48,180 nucleotides of DNA from Rhizobacter sp. (GTDB taxonomy: Bacteria > Pseudomonadota > Gammaproteobacteria > Burkholderiales > Burkholderiaceae_C). The DNA is taken from assembly GCA_023954175.1 (NCBI GenBank), contig JAMLIM010000022.1, positions 1-48,180 on the forward strand, written 5' to 3'. A program made the position numbers and the translations under genes. Shown one piece after another: positions 8,317 through 17,325 of the stretch (its first letter is position 1; every line of letters starts with the position of its first letter). The notes under the pieces are model-generated. The model searched no databases. It was not told the origin of the DNA and saw nothing but the letters and a program-made list of their open reading frames with translations.

Positions 8317-9132
8317 ATGAACGACGCGACCGTTCGGGATCTCGACTTGTCGGTGCTGATCGTCTCGCATGGGCATGACGAGTTTCTTCCCGCCTGCGTT
8401 GCGAGCGTCGCCCGGGCGCTGGCGGCGGACGGCGTGCGTGCCGAAATCCTTCTGCTCGACAACATCGCGCCGCGCGACCTGACGCCCTTGCCCGATACGC
8501 TGCCCGTCGTGCTCGGCCGCCGCACGAACGACCGGCCGCAGGGGCTCTCTGCGAACGTCAACCGGCTCGCCGCCGCGGCCCGCGGCCGGCGCGTGCTGAT
8601 GCTCAACCCGGACACCGAGTTCCTCGGCGGCAGCTTCGGCGACGCGCTCGCGTACATGGACGCCCATCCGGGCGTCGGCGTCCTCGGCGCGCGCCTCGTC
8701 TACCCGGACGGCACGCTGCAGCCGAGCTACCGGCAGTTTCCGAGCCCGCCGCAGTTGCTGGCGCGCGGCCTGGGTGCGGACAACTGGCCCTGGCAGCCGC
8801 GCTTTTATCGCCAGCGGATGATGGCCGAGGTGGCGCTCGACCGGCCGACCGAGGTCGACTGGCTGTTCGGCGCCTTCATGCTGTTCGACGCCGAGAGCCT
8901 GCACCGGCTCGGCGGTTTCGACGAGGGCTTCCGCCTCTACTACGAAGATGTCGACATCTGCCGCCGCTTTCGCCGCGCCGGTTTGTCCACCGTCTATTTC
9001 CCCGCACTGCGCTTCACGCACAAGCACATGCGCGCGAGCGCGAAGCGGCCATTCAGCCAGATGTGGCGCTGGCATGTGGCGAGCGCGCTGCGCTACTTTG
9101 CGAAGGCTGCGGTGCAGCCCTTGCCGCGATGA
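8317..9132 (+). CDS. Glycosyltransferase family 2 (rhamnosyltransferase-like)
   Basis: The 271-residue protein starts with a GT-A nucleotide-binding fold (LDLSVLIVSHGHDEFLPACVASV). It has a DxD-like LNPDTEF and the GT2 rhamnosyltransferase-type stretch DWLFGAFMLFDAESLHRLGGFDEGFRLYYEDVDICRR, written here in separate recognisable parts: WLFGAFML, GGFDEGF and YYEDVDICRR. It probably adds a deoxysugar or hexose to the lipid-linked repeat on the cytoplasmic side. The ATG at 8317 lies 16 bases after the methyltransferase stop. Donor sugar and linkage cannot be predicted. Confidence 0.85.
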   Translation: MNDATVRDLDLSVLIVSHGHDEFLPACVASVARALAADGVRAEILLLDNIAPRDLTPLPDTLPVVLGRRTNDRPQGLSANVNRLAAAARGRRVLMLNPDTEFLGGSFGDALAYMDAHPGVGVLGARLVYPDGTLQPSYRQFPSPPQLLARGLGADNWPWQPRFYRQRMMAEVALDRPTEVDWLFGAFMLFDAESLHRLGGFDEGFRLYYEDVDICRRFRRAGLSTVYFPALRFTHKHMRASAKRPFSQMWRWHVASALRYFAKAAVQPLPR

Positions 9133-9170
9133 GCGCGATCACGCAGCCCGCGCCCGGGCGGCTTCGCGCC

Positions 9171-10268
9171 TTATTGCTTGAGGGGCCAGGGCGCTTCGGC
9201 GTAGTAGATCGCGATCGCCTTCATGCGGCGCTTGGAAAAACCCGAGAACCACATCCGCGCGCGGCCGTCCTCGATCAGCACCGACGGGGCGACTGTCTCG
9301 GCATCGTTCGGGCCGTCCGCCGAGGCGCGCACAATCGGCTCGGGGCGGAACTCCCACGGCCCGAACGGCGTCGGCCCGCGCGCGAGGCCGATCATGTGCG
9401 GGTCATCGCCCTGCAGCGCGGAGAAGAAGAGGTAGAACATGCCATCCGGCCCCTTCACGATCTCGGGTTCGCCGGCGTACTGCTTGTAGAAGGCGGGCAT
9501 CTTCGCGCCCTCGAACAGCTGGCGGTCGTGCTTGCGCCAGGTGCGGCCGTCGGTCGACGTCGCGCCCAGCAGGTAGACGCCCGGCTTGACCTTGCAGTTG
9601 TGCCAGCAGTGCCCCGCATAGACCATGTAGAGCGTGCCCTTGTCCTCGACCACGCTCGCGCTGAAGATGGCGTCGCTGTCGTACCAGCCCGGCGTGCCCT
9701 TCATCACCGGCTCGGGCGAGACGAAGCGGAACTGGCGCGCGTCGTCCGATTCGGCCAGGCCGAGGTAGGCCGGAAACGAGTTCATCGAGCCGCCACCGCG
9801 ATCGTTGTAGCCCGACACGTAGAGCCAGTAGCGCCCCTTCCACTTCATCAGGAACGGCGTTTCGTGCGTGTCCGCCCAGCGGCTCGAGCCGGCGCGCAGG
9901 GCCTGCCCCTTGAGCGCGTCATCGCCTTGCGCGACGAACTGCCAGGCAAAGCCATCCTTCGATGTGGCGAGGCAGGTCTCGGGGCGCTTGCGACGTGGGT
10001 CGAAGCAGCTGTAGGCCATCAGCAGATGGTCGCCGTCGCGGATCACGCTCGGATCGCCCGTCGCCGGGTATTGGCCGGGGAACACCGGCGTCGTGTAGCG
10101 GGTCCAGACCGACCAGGCGGGCGCGCTCGAGCGTTCGATGCGCTTGGCGTCGAAAGCCGGCAGCTTGGACTCGCTTTGCGCGAAGTGGGCCGCCGCGCAT
10201 CCGGCGATCAAGGCGCCGAGCGTGTAGATCGTGTAGCGTGCCCAGCGAGGCAAACTGAATCGTCGCAT
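9171..10268 (-). CDS. Five-bladed propeller glycoside hydrolase-like lipoprotein (GH43/GH32/GH130 type)
   Basis: The gene runs against its neighbours inside the polysaccharide cluster. The 365-residue product has an N-terminal signal with a possible lipobox (LIAGC). It then shows repeated propeller-blade patterns: TGDPSVIRDGDHLLMAYS, ETPFLMKWKGRYWLYVSG, YDSDAIFSASVVEDKGTLYM, EPEIVKGPDGMFYLFFS and APSVLIEDGRARMWFSG. The acidic residues in DPS, SDA and EPE are placed as in five-bladed propeller glycosidases. It may trim or degrade the secreted polymer in the periplasm or outer membrane. The family is clear at fold level, but the GH number and substrate are not. Confidence 0.75.
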   Translation of the reverse strand: MRRFSLPRWARYTIYTLGALIAGCAAAHFAQSESKLPAFDAKRIERSSAPAWSVWTRYTTPVFPGQYPATGDPSVIRDGDHLLMAYSCFDPRRKRPETCLATSKDGFAWQFVAQGDDALKGQALRAGSSRWADTHETPFLMKWKGRYWLYVSGYNDRGGGSMNSFPAYLGLAESDDARQFRFVSPEPVMKGTPGWYDSDAIFSASVVEDKGTLYMVYAGHCWHNCKVKPGVYLLGATSTDGRTWRKHDRQLFEGAKMPAFYKQYAGEPEIVKGPDGMFYLFFSALQGDDPHMIGLARGPTPFGPWEFRPEPIVRASADGPNDAETVAPSVLIEDGRARMWFSGFSKRRMKAIAIYYAEAPWPLKQ

Positions 10269-10313
10269 CGAAACCGACTCCTACTGAATAGGCCCTTGCA
10301 AGCGTAGCGCATC

Positions 10314-11432
10314 ATGAGTCAGGCACCCAGCGGACCCTTTCGACCAACCTTGACGAGCGTGCAAGGGATGCGCGGCCTCGCGCTGCTGCTCGTCATCCTC
10401 GTGCACCAGAGTTTCGTCGAGCAGAAGTACGGCCACGTCGAGCCGATGCTCGTCAAGACGCACCTCGAGCAGTTCAACCATGCCGCCGTCGATGCCTTCC
10501 TCGTCATCAGCGGCTTCATCATCGCCTACACGACCTTCGAGGCCTTCGGGGGCACGCGCAACGCGGCGTCCTTCATGTACCGGCGGCTGACACGCATCTA
10601 TCCGCCGTGGTGGATCTACAGCGCGCTGCTGCTGCCGGTGTTCTTCCTCTATCCGCAGTTGATCAATTCTTCCGAAGGCAACCAGGTGAATCTGCTGGAG
10701 AGCTTCTTCCTCTTCCCGAGCGAGCACCTTCCGCTGATCCCGATCGGCTGGACGCTGACCTTCGAGCTCTACTTCTACGTCGGCTTCGCCTTTCTCGTCG
10801 CGCTGCCACGCTCGCGGCTCGGGCCAATGATCGCGCTCTGGGCCGTCGTCATGCTGGGCCTGATCGCGATGCGCGCCGCGGGCTATCAGGGTGGACCGGT
10901 GTTTCGCATGGTGTCGAATCCGATCTGCCTCGAATTCCTGCTCGGCGTGTGCGTCGCGATGGCGTTGCAGCGCCGCCCGGCGGAGCGGCCGCGCCTGCTG
11001 ATCATCGCCGGCCTCCTGATGTGGCTGGGCGGCTACGCGGCGTATGTCTATTTCGTCGGCGACTGGCTCGTCAATCTCTACTCGCGCGTCCTTATTGCCG
11101 GGGTGCCCGCCGCTTTCCTGATCTACGGCCTGGTGTCGCTCGAGGCCACCGGTCGCAGCAATCCGATGGGGCGACTGAAGTGGCTGGGCGACACCTCGTA
11201 TTCCACCTATCTCTGCCACGTCATGATCGTCGTCGGCATCGGACGCTTGTGGTTCGTCTGGGGGCTGCCGGGGCAGCTCGCCCACTGGACGTGGCTGATC
11301 GGCTCGGTGGTGATTGCCGTGTTCGTTGGCGGGCTGTCGTACAAGTACATCGAAAAGCCCATCCTGCGCTGGGCCAAGCGCCATGACCCGACGGTTGCGC
11401 GGCCGCCGGCCGCTGTGCGCAGCACCACATGA
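10314..11432 (+). CDS. Acyltransferase family 3 membrane protein
   Basis: This is an integral membrane O-acyltransferase of 372 residues with about ten hydrophobic segments. The N-terminal family signature is present: LTSVQGMRGLALLLVILVH, with the catalytic-type His in ILVHQ, followed by FFVISGF-like FLVISGFIIAY. An Arg-rich loop (YRRLTRIYPPWW) also matches. It probably acetylates or otherwise acylates the polysaccharide repeat, using a cytoplasmic acyl donor across the membrane. It resumes the plus-strand operon after the opposite-strand glycosidase and overlaps the next gene by four bases. Confidence 0.88.
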   Translation: MSQAPSGPFRPTLTSVQGMRGLALLLVILVHQSFVEQKYGHVEPMLVKTHLEQFNHAAVDAFLVISGFIIAYTTFEAFGGTRNAASFMYRRLTRIYPPWWIYSALLLPVFFLYPQLINSSEGNQVNLLESFFLFPSEHLPLIPIGWTLTFELYFYVGFAFLVALPRSRLGPMIALWAVVMLGLIAMRAAGYQGGPVFRMVSNPICLEFLLGVCVAMALQRRPAERPRLLIIAGLLMWLGGYAAYVYFVGDWLVNLYSRVLIAGVPAAFLIYGLVSLEATGRSNPMGRLKWLGDTSYSTYLCHVMIVVGIGRLWFVWGLPGQLAHWTWLIGSVVIAVFVGGLSYKYIEKPILRWAKRHDPTVARPPAAVRSTT

Positions 11433-12571
11433 ATCGGCGCGCCACGGCCACAAGCGTTCTCGTCTATCACATCGGTTCGCTGGGGGATACGCTGATGGCA
11501 GCGCCCGCGCTGTGGGCGCTGCGCGCGCACTGGCCGGCAGCGCATGTGGCGCTGCTGACCAAGCGCACCCAGTTCGGGCACGTCGTGCTCAGCGGCTCGC
11601 TGTTCGAGGGCGCCGGCCTGTTCGACGAGGTGCTGCACTACCCGGGTTCGCGCTACGGTGACGACACAATCAGCCAACGGCTGCAGCAGATCGGGCTGCT
11701 GCTGCGCCTGCGTGCGCGCCGTTTCGATGCTGTCGTCTACCTCGCTCCGAGTGAGCGTCAACCTGCCCAGGTCTCGCGCGACGAGCACTTCTTTCGTCTC
11801 GCCGGCATTCCGATGCGCGTCGGTTTCGCGGGTTTCCCCGAGCCGCCGAGCCGCACGCGGCATCCCTTGCCCGAATTGCCGACCGAGGCGCAGGCGTTGC
11901 TCGAGCGTTTGCGCGGCGCGGGCATTCCGGTGCCGCCCCTGGCCGAAGCACGCCGCGATCTGGGGCTCGACGCGAGCGAGCGAGCCGCCGTCGACGCATG
12001 GCGCGCTTCCCAGCCCGAGAACGACGGCGGTCGCCGCTGGCTCGCGCTCGGCCCGGGCAGCAACATGCCGGCCAAGCTCTGGCCGTCGGCGCGGCTCGCG
12101 GCCGTCGCGGCGGCGCTGGTTGACGAGTTCGACCTCTGGCCGGTGGTGTTCGGCGGGCCGGAGGACGAGGCCGTCGGCGCCACGCTGGTGCGCGATCTGG
12201 GCCGCGGCTACAACGCGGCCGGCGCGCTCGCGCCACGCGCGGCCGCGGCGGCGATGCGCGCCTGCGCGGCCTATGTCGGCAACGACACCGGGACCATGCA
12301 TCTGGCCGCCTCCGAAGGTGTGCCCTGCGTCGCCGTCTTCTCGGCGCGCGACTTCCCGGGCAAGTGGCATCCGATCGGCGTTGGCCATCGCGTGATCCGC
12401 CTTCGCCCCGACTGCGAGGGCTGCATGCTCGAACGCTGCGAGCAGCACGCCATGCGCTGCCTGCTCGACATCGGCGTCGCAGAGGTCTTGGCTGCGGCGC
12501 GCGAGACACTCGCACGGCGTCTTGCGGCACCCACCGCAGCCCGGGACCGCGAGGCTCGGGCGACACCATGA
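11429..12571 (+). CDS. Glycosyltransferase family 9 (heptosyltransferase-like)
   Basis: The 380-residue protein matches ADP-heptose:LPS heptosyltransferases. It begins with HIGSLGDTLMAAPALWALR and has ALGPGSNMPAKLWP in the middle. The donor-binding C-terminal half contains AYVGNDTGTMHLAASEGVPCVAVF. It ends with a cluster of Cys residues (CEGCMLERCEQHAMRC), which is also seen in some GT9 members. Position in the exopolysaccharide locus, with ATGA overlaps on both sides, suggests a role in repeat-unit assembly rather than LPS core. This is inference. Confidence 0.86.
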   Translation: MNRRATATSVLVYHIGSLGDTLMAAPALWALRAHWPAAHVALLTKRTQFGHVVLSGSLFEGAGLFDEVLHYPGSRYGDDTISQRLQQIGLLLRLRARRFDAVVYLAPSERQPAQVSRDEHFFRLAGIPMRVGFAGFPEPPSRTRHPLPELPTEAQALLERLRGAGIPVPPLAEARRDLGLDASERAAVDAWRASQPENDGGRRWLALGPGSNMPAKLWPSARLAAVAAALVDEFDLWPVVFGGPEDEAVGATLVRDLGRGYNAAGALAPRAAAAAMRACAAYVGNDTGTMHLAASEGVPCVAVFSARDFPGKWHPIGVGHRVIRLRPDCEGCMLERCEQHAMRCLLDIGVAEVLAAARETLARRLAAPTAARDREARATP

Positions 12572-13608
12572 GCGCACTCGCTTCGGCGCCGGCCGGCAAG
12601 GAAATCGTCAACCTGCCTTGCGAGGTCTGCGGGGACACGTGCAGCGCGCCCTGGTTTCGCCTGCGCTACCCGCAATACCAGCATCCGGGCAGCTTCGAGC
12701 TGCGCCGCTGCGCGGGTTGCTCACTGGTTTTCAACAGCCCGCGGCTGGTGGACGCGGCGCTGGCAAAACTCTACGAGCGCAACTACTACCTGTTTGCCGA
12801 GGCCGAAGCCGACGCCTATGCGCGCGTGAGCCAACTGCACCAGGACACGGTGGCGCGCCTCGAAGCGCTTGCACCGCGCGGGCGCATCCTCGAAGTCGGC
12901 AGCGCCAAGGGCTACATGCTGTCGCTGCTGCGTGACCGCGGCTGGGATGCGCAGGGCGTGGAGTTGTCGACCCACGCAAGCCGCTTCGCGACCGACCGCC
13001 TGCAGGTGCCGACCTTCACCGGCACGCTCGAGCACTACGTCGAGCAACCTGCACTGCAACCGTTCAGCGTCGCCTACAGCACCGACGTGATCGAACACGT
13101 CCCCTCGCCGCGGCGCTTTCTCGAGGCGATGCATCACGCGCTCGTACCGGGCGGACTGCTGCTGATCGGCACGCCGAACGTGGCGGCAGACGGCATCGAC
13201 GAGTTCGGCCCGCACTGGCTCGGCTTCAACCCGTTTCACATCTGGCTCTTCTCGCGCGACACGCTGGCGCGCCTGCTCGATCGCTGCGGCTTCGACCTCG
13301 TCGAGGCGTGGACCTTCGGCAACCTGCAGCCGCAGCGCGAGCCGCAACTGCCTGTCTGGCGGCGCCTGACGCGCGACAGCCTCGCGCGCCTGGGCTGGCT
13401 CGGCGCCGCGCGCGCGTTGCGCCAGCACCTGGCCGGCGCCGAGCCCGCCGCGGCGCTCGAAGCCCATCGACGTGCGGCCGGTGCCCGCCTCGACGCGGCG
13501 CAGCCTTTCGCGCAGACGGCGGATGGCCAGCACCCGCGTGCGCTCGCGTGTCGCGGCGACAACCTGGTCATCGTCGCCCGTCGCCGCGCCGACCGCGGCG
13601 CGCGCTGA
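12568..13608 (+). CDS. Class I methyltransferase with N-terminal zinc-binding motif
   Basis: The 346-residue protein starts with a CxxC...CxxC knuckle (CEVCGD, then RRCAGCSLVF), followed by a methyltransferase core with motif I ILEVGSAKGYMLSLL and STDVIEHVPSPRRFLEAMHHAL. This domain order is that of sugar C- or O-methyltransferases near glycan genes. The HxxN-like GTPNVA motif and the FSRDTLARLLDRCGF segment fit the family. The ATG overlaps the previous stop. The target is probably a nucleotide sugar or repeat unit, inferred from context. Confidence 0.82.
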   Translation: MSALASAPAGKEIVNLPCEVCGDTCSAPWFRLRYPQYQHPGSFELRRCAGCSLVFNSPRLVDAALAKLYERNYYLFAEAEADAYARVSQLHQDTVARLEALAPRGRILEVGSAKGYMLSLLRDRGWDAQGVELSTHASRFATDRLQVPTFTGTLEHYVEQPALQPFSVAYSTDVIEHVPSPRRFLEAMHHALVPGGLLLIGTPNVAADGIDEFGPHWLGFNPFHIWLFSRDTLARLLDRCGFDLVEAWTFGNLQPQREPQLPVWRRLTRDSLARLGWLGAARALRQHLAGAEPAAALEAHRRAAGARLDAAQPFAQTADGQHPRALACRGDNLVIVARRRADRGAR

Positions 13609-13613
13609 TCCCG

Positions 13614-16331
13614 ATGCCGAGCCGGACCGCGCACAACGCGCTGCGGGCCGCCAGCCAGGCGGCCGTCACCACGCTCGCCGGCTTCATCTACTTCGGCTTC
13701 CTGATGCGCAGCGTCGGCCCGGTCGCGATGGGCGGCTGGCTGGCGTGGATGGCGCTCGGCATGCTCGCCTGCCTGGCCGATCTGGGGCTGCGTGAAGCGC
13801 TCGTGCGACGCACCGCGATCGCCGATGCGCAGCACGATGCGCAGGCTCGTACAACGCTGCTGGACACGACCGTGATCGCGGTCTCGGTGGCGATGGCATT
13901 CGCGCTCGTGCTGATGCTCTGGGTCGCGCCCTTCGTCTTCAATCTGGGCGCGGCGCGCGACACGCCGGTCTCGATCATCTGGGGCGTGTTCGCGGTGGTC
14001 TGGGTGCAGCGCGTGGCCGACGCGCACGCCGCCGCGCTCGAAGGCCTGCAGCACTACGCGATCGTCGCCCGCAACAACGTCATCGGCGCGCTTGTCGGGC
14101 TGGGCGCAGGCTTCGTGCTCGTGCCGCGCTACGGCATCGAGGTGGCGGCGCTGCCGCTGATCGCGCAGTACGCGCTCGCCGGGTTCGCGCACCTGCTCGC
14201 GCTGCGCGACCTGATGCCCGGCCGTGGCTGGCTGCCGCGCCACTGGAGCACCGCGACCTGCCGCGCGAGCCTGCGCTACGGGTTGTCGGTGCAGGGCGTG
14301 GTGGCGACCTTCATCGTCATCGAGTCGCTCGTCAAGCTGTTGCTCGCGGCCGGCGGCGCGCTCGCGCTGGTGTCCTACTTCGACCTTGCGAGCCGTGTCG
14401 GGCGCGGCCTGCGCGCGCTGCTTGTGGCCGGCAACCGCGTGCTCGTGCCGCGCCTGGCGCAGGTGCACGAACAGACGCGCCGCGACGACGACGCAGGCGC
14501 GCGCGACGCCGCGCAGCGCGAGCTGACGCGGCTGTACCTGACTTCGTTCCAGGCCCTGCTGTTCTTCGCGTTGCCGGTGTTCGCGCTCGCCATCGCCGGC
14601 GCCGGTGTGCTGTCGCTGCTGACGCGCGGCGTGTTCGACACCCATCTCGTGCACGTCTTCGTGCTCGTGCTGCCGGCCTGGTTCGTGTTCTGCATCGCCG
14701 ATCCGGTGATCAACCTCAAGATGGGCGCCGGCCGCATGGGCCTCGTCCTCACCGCCCACGGCGCCATGCTCGTGCTGTTGCCGCTGCTCGCGCTCGCCGC
14801 CTTCGCGGAAACGCTGCCGGCAATGCGCGGCATGGCGATCATCGCCGCGGCGAGCGGGGCCATCGTGCTGCCCTGCGGGTGGCTGCTGTGGCGACACCAT
14901 CGCGACGAGCGCCTGCCGCTCGCCGCGTTGTCGCCGGGACGCGTGCTGCTGGCGATCCTGCTTGCGGGCGGCAGTGCAATCTTCGTCGCGAGCCGGACCC
15001 ACAGCGTGCTGGCCCTCGGGCTCGGATGGGCCGGGGCGGCCGCCTGCACACTGGTGGCGATGCGCCTGCTGCCGGCCTGGAGCCGGCTGCGCGCGATGCT
15101 GCGCCGCGCGCCGCTGCCGGGCAACGCGCCGCCTGCAGACGGCGTGCTGCGCGTGCTCGTGCTGCACAGCTCGGCGGCGCAGTACGGCTCCGACAACGCG
15201 CTCGCCGAGCTGTTGTGCGGGCTCAAGCGGCGCCTGGGTGCGCGCTTCGAGGCGATCGTCGTGCTGCCCGAAGACGGGCCGCTCGTGGCGCGGCTTCGCG
15301 CCGATGGCATCGAGACGGTGCAACAGCCGCTCGCGGTGTTGCACCGCTCGCTGTCACCACTGTTCTGGCTGCGTTTCGCCTGGTCGCTGTGGCGCGGCAG
15401 CCGCAGGCTCGCCGCGCTCGCGCGCGAGCGCCGGGTGCAGCTGGTGCACAGCAACACGAGCCACGTGCTCAACGGCGCCGCCGTGTCGCGCCTGGCGGGC
15501 ATCCCGCACCTGTGGCATGTACGCGAGATGAACCTCTGGCGCGGCCGCATCGGCCGCATCGTGGCGGCGCGCGTGGCGCGCGCGCAGGAAGTGGCCTTCG
15601 TCTCGAACGCGACGCGTGAGGTGTTCTGTGCCGCCGGCCACACGCCGGCACGCGCCTGCGTGCTCTACGACGGTGTGCGCACCGACTGCTTCGATCATGG
15701 CCTGCGCGACGCCGCACTGCGCGCCGGCTGGGGGTGTGGCGACGCGCACTTCGTCATCGGGCTCGTCGGCCGCATCGTGTTCTGGAAGGGCCAGCGCGAG
15801 TTCATCGAAGCGGCGCACGCCGTCCACCGCGCCTGCCCGCAGGCACGCTTCGTGATCGTCGGCAGCGCGCTGACGCCGGCCGATCGCGCCTACGAGGCCG
15901 GCTGCCGTGCCCGCGTCGACGCCCTCGGACTTGCCGGCGCGCTGCACTTCGCAGGCCAGAGCAGCGAGGTGGCGCGCGTGATGGCGTCGCTCGACGCGCT
16001 CGTGCTCGCGACGACGCAGGGCGAGCCCTGGGGGCTGGTCGTGCTCGAGGGCATGGCCTCGTCGCTGCCGGTCGTCGCGACGGCGGCCGGCGGGCCGCTC
16101 GAGATGCTGCGAGAAGGCGAGGGCCTGCTCGTGCCGCCGGGCGACGCCTCGGCCCTGGCCGGCGCCCTGATCGGCCTCGTCGGGCAACCCGATGCCGCAC
16201 GCGCGATGGGCCGGCGGGCACGCGATGCGGTGACGCACCGCCTGAGCATCGAGCGCACGCTCGACGACGCCGAGGCGCTCTATCGACGCGTCGCTGCGCG
16301 CGGGACGGCTACCGACTCGGCTGGACGGTGA
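13614..16331 (+). CDS. Fusion of Wzx-like flippase and GT4 glycosyltransferase
   Basis: One uninterrupted 905-residue frame carries two functions normally on separate genes. Residues 1 to about 490 form a polysaccharide-flippase (MATE/Wzx) membrane region with about 12-14 hydrophobic segments, starting AVTTLAGFIYFGFLMRSVG. After a basic, Pro-rich linker near residues 490-508, a GT4 fold begins (VLRVLVLHSSAAQYGSDNAL). It has HSNTSHVLNGAAVSRLAG, the donor-side LVGRIVFWKGQREFIEAA and an EX7E motif in GEPWGLVVLEGMA. The protein could couple glycosyl transfer to translocation of the lipid-linked repeat. The ATG lies five bases after the previous stop. The 3' end overlaps the convergent export gene by 23 bases. 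Confidence 0.85.
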   Translation: MPSRTAHNALRAASQAAVTTLAGFIYFGFLMRSVGPVAMGGWLAWMALGMLACLADLGLREALVRRTAIADAQHDAQARTTLLDTTVIAVSVAMAFALVLMLWVAPFVFNLGAARDTPVSIIWGVFAVVWVQRVADAHAAALEGLQHYAIVARNNVIGALVGLGAGFVLVPRYGIEVAALPLIAQYALAGFAHLLALRDLMPGRGWLPRHWSTATCRASLRYGLSVQGVVATFIVIESLVKLLLAAGGALALVSYFDLASRVGRGLRALLVAGNRVLVPRLAQVHEQTRRDDDAGARDAAQRELTRLYLTSFQALLFFALPVFALAIAGAGVLSLLTRGVFDTHLVHVFVLVLPAWFVFCIADPVINLKMGAGRMGLVLTAHGAMLVLLPLLALAAFAETLPAMRGMAIIAAASGAIVLPCGWLLWRHHRDERLPLAALSPGRVLLAILLAGGSAIFVASRTHSVLALGLGWAGAAACTLVAMRLLPAWSRLRAMLRRAPLPGNAPPADGVLRVLVLHSSAAQYGSDNALAELLCGLKRRLGARFEAIVVLPEDGPLVARLRADGIETVQQPLAVLHRSLSPLFWLRFAWSLWRGSRRLAALARERRVQLVHSNTSHVLNGAAVSRLAGIPHLWHVREMNLWRGRIGRIVAARVARAQEVAFVSNATREVFCAAGHTPARACVLYDGVRTDCFDHGLRDAALRAGWGCGDAHFVIGLVGRIVFWKGQREFIEAAHAVHRACPQARFVIVGSALTPADRAYEAGCRARVDALGLAGALHFAGQSSEVARVMASLDALVLATTQGEPWGLVVLEGMASSLPVVATAAGGPLEMLREGEGLLVPPGDASALAGALIGLVGQPDAARAMGRRARDAVTHRLSIERTLDDAEALYRRVAARGTATDSAGR

Positions 16332-17154
16332 TCGTGTCGCGGATCTGGTAGTTGAAGGTCAGACCCATGTTCCGATAGATCGGCAGGATCTGGTTCACGT
16401 AGCGCTCGAAGAACTGCGCCACGCCCGCGATCTGCGTCTTCGGGATGAAGACGACGTCCATCGGCTGGAGCTGGAACGACTCGACGCGCATCGCCTGGGC
16501 GTTGTCGCAGGCGAGCGGATTCGCGTCGCTGCAGGGCGCGGCGGCCGCCTGCGTCGTCCGCGACTTCGGCGAGTTGGCGAAGTCGAGCAGGATGAAGTCC
16601 GGCTCCGGACCGCCCGTCTGGCGGATCACGACGACGCTGTCACGCTGCGCGTCGAGCGAGAAATCGCCGGCCGAGACGATCGCCTGCAACACGCTCATCG
16701 GGCCGTTCATGCGCACCTCGCCGGGGCGCGCCACTTCGCCGGCAAGATAGGCGCGCTGCGGCTGCACGTTGCGCACGATGATGTCGATGCGCGGGTTGCT
16801 CAACACCGGCTTGTAGGCCTGTTGCAGCTGCGCGCTCAGCTCGACCGGCGTCAGCCCGGCCACCTGCACCTCGCCCACCCAGGCAAGCGAGACGTGGCCG
16901 TCGGGCCGCACCGTCAGCGACTCGTTGAGCTCGGGCGCGTAGCCGAAGCGCACGTCGATCGTGTCGCCCACCTGCAGTCGGTACAAGGACTTGCCGGGTT
17001 CGACCTTCGGTGCCTTGCGCGACCAGGTTTCAGCCGGTTGCGCGGTGGCGGCGAGCGACATGTTGCGATCGTCGGGCATCGTCGAGCAGCCGCCGAGCGT
17101 GACGAAGCACAGTAGCGCCCAGACGACATAGCGATACGCCAGCAGATTCCCCAC
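16309..17154 (-). CDS. Polysaccharide export lipoprotein (Wza/GumB type, OPX)
   Basis: This 281-residue outer-membrane export protein has a lipoprotein signal (FVTLGGC) at about residues 16-22. The poly-export domain follows (YRLQVGDTIDVRFGYAPELNESLTV through VQVAGLTPVEL), then an SLBB-type segment (AYLAGEVARPGEVRMNG, LQAIVSAGDF). The C-terminus (IYRNMGLTFNYQIRD) is short, as in GumB-like proteins that lack the Wza crown helix. It would form the outer-membrane exit for the polymer made by this locus. It is transcribed against the assembly operon and lies downstream of the epimerase gene on its strand, after a 171-base gap. Confidence 0.9.
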   Translation of the reverse strand: MGNLLAYRYVVWALLCFVTLGGCSTMPDDRNMSLAATAQPAETWSRKAPKVEPGKSLYRLQVGDTIDVRFGYAPELNESLTVRPDGHVSLAWVGEVQVAGLTPVELSAQLQQAYKPVLSNPRIDIIVRNVQPQRAYLAGEVARPGEVRMNGPMSVLQAIVSAGDFSLDAQRDSVVVIRQTGGPEPDFILLDFANSPKSRTTQAAAAPCSDANPLACDNAQAMRVESFQLQPMDVVFIPKTQIAGVAQFFERYVNQILPIYRNMGLTFNYQIRDTITVQPSR

Positions 17155-17325
17155 CCTTCAGCTCCTTCATTTCGGCGCGCGCGCCACGCAAGGCATGCGT
17201 GCCAACCCGGCGGCCTCGTGCGACCCGAGGCCCGCGCCGATCGCGGATCAGTATATCGGCGACCCCACGCGTCGCCTGCGTGCCAGCCCGCCTGCACCGA
17301 CCCGTGCGGTCATATTGCCGCAAAC

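Noticed and set aside
13236-15344. Long minus-strand open frame (about 700 codons) opposite the flippase region
   Set aside because: It is rich in Arg, His, Gln and Ala with no domain, and mirrors the G/C third-position bias of the real plus-strand genes. The sense genes have clear families.
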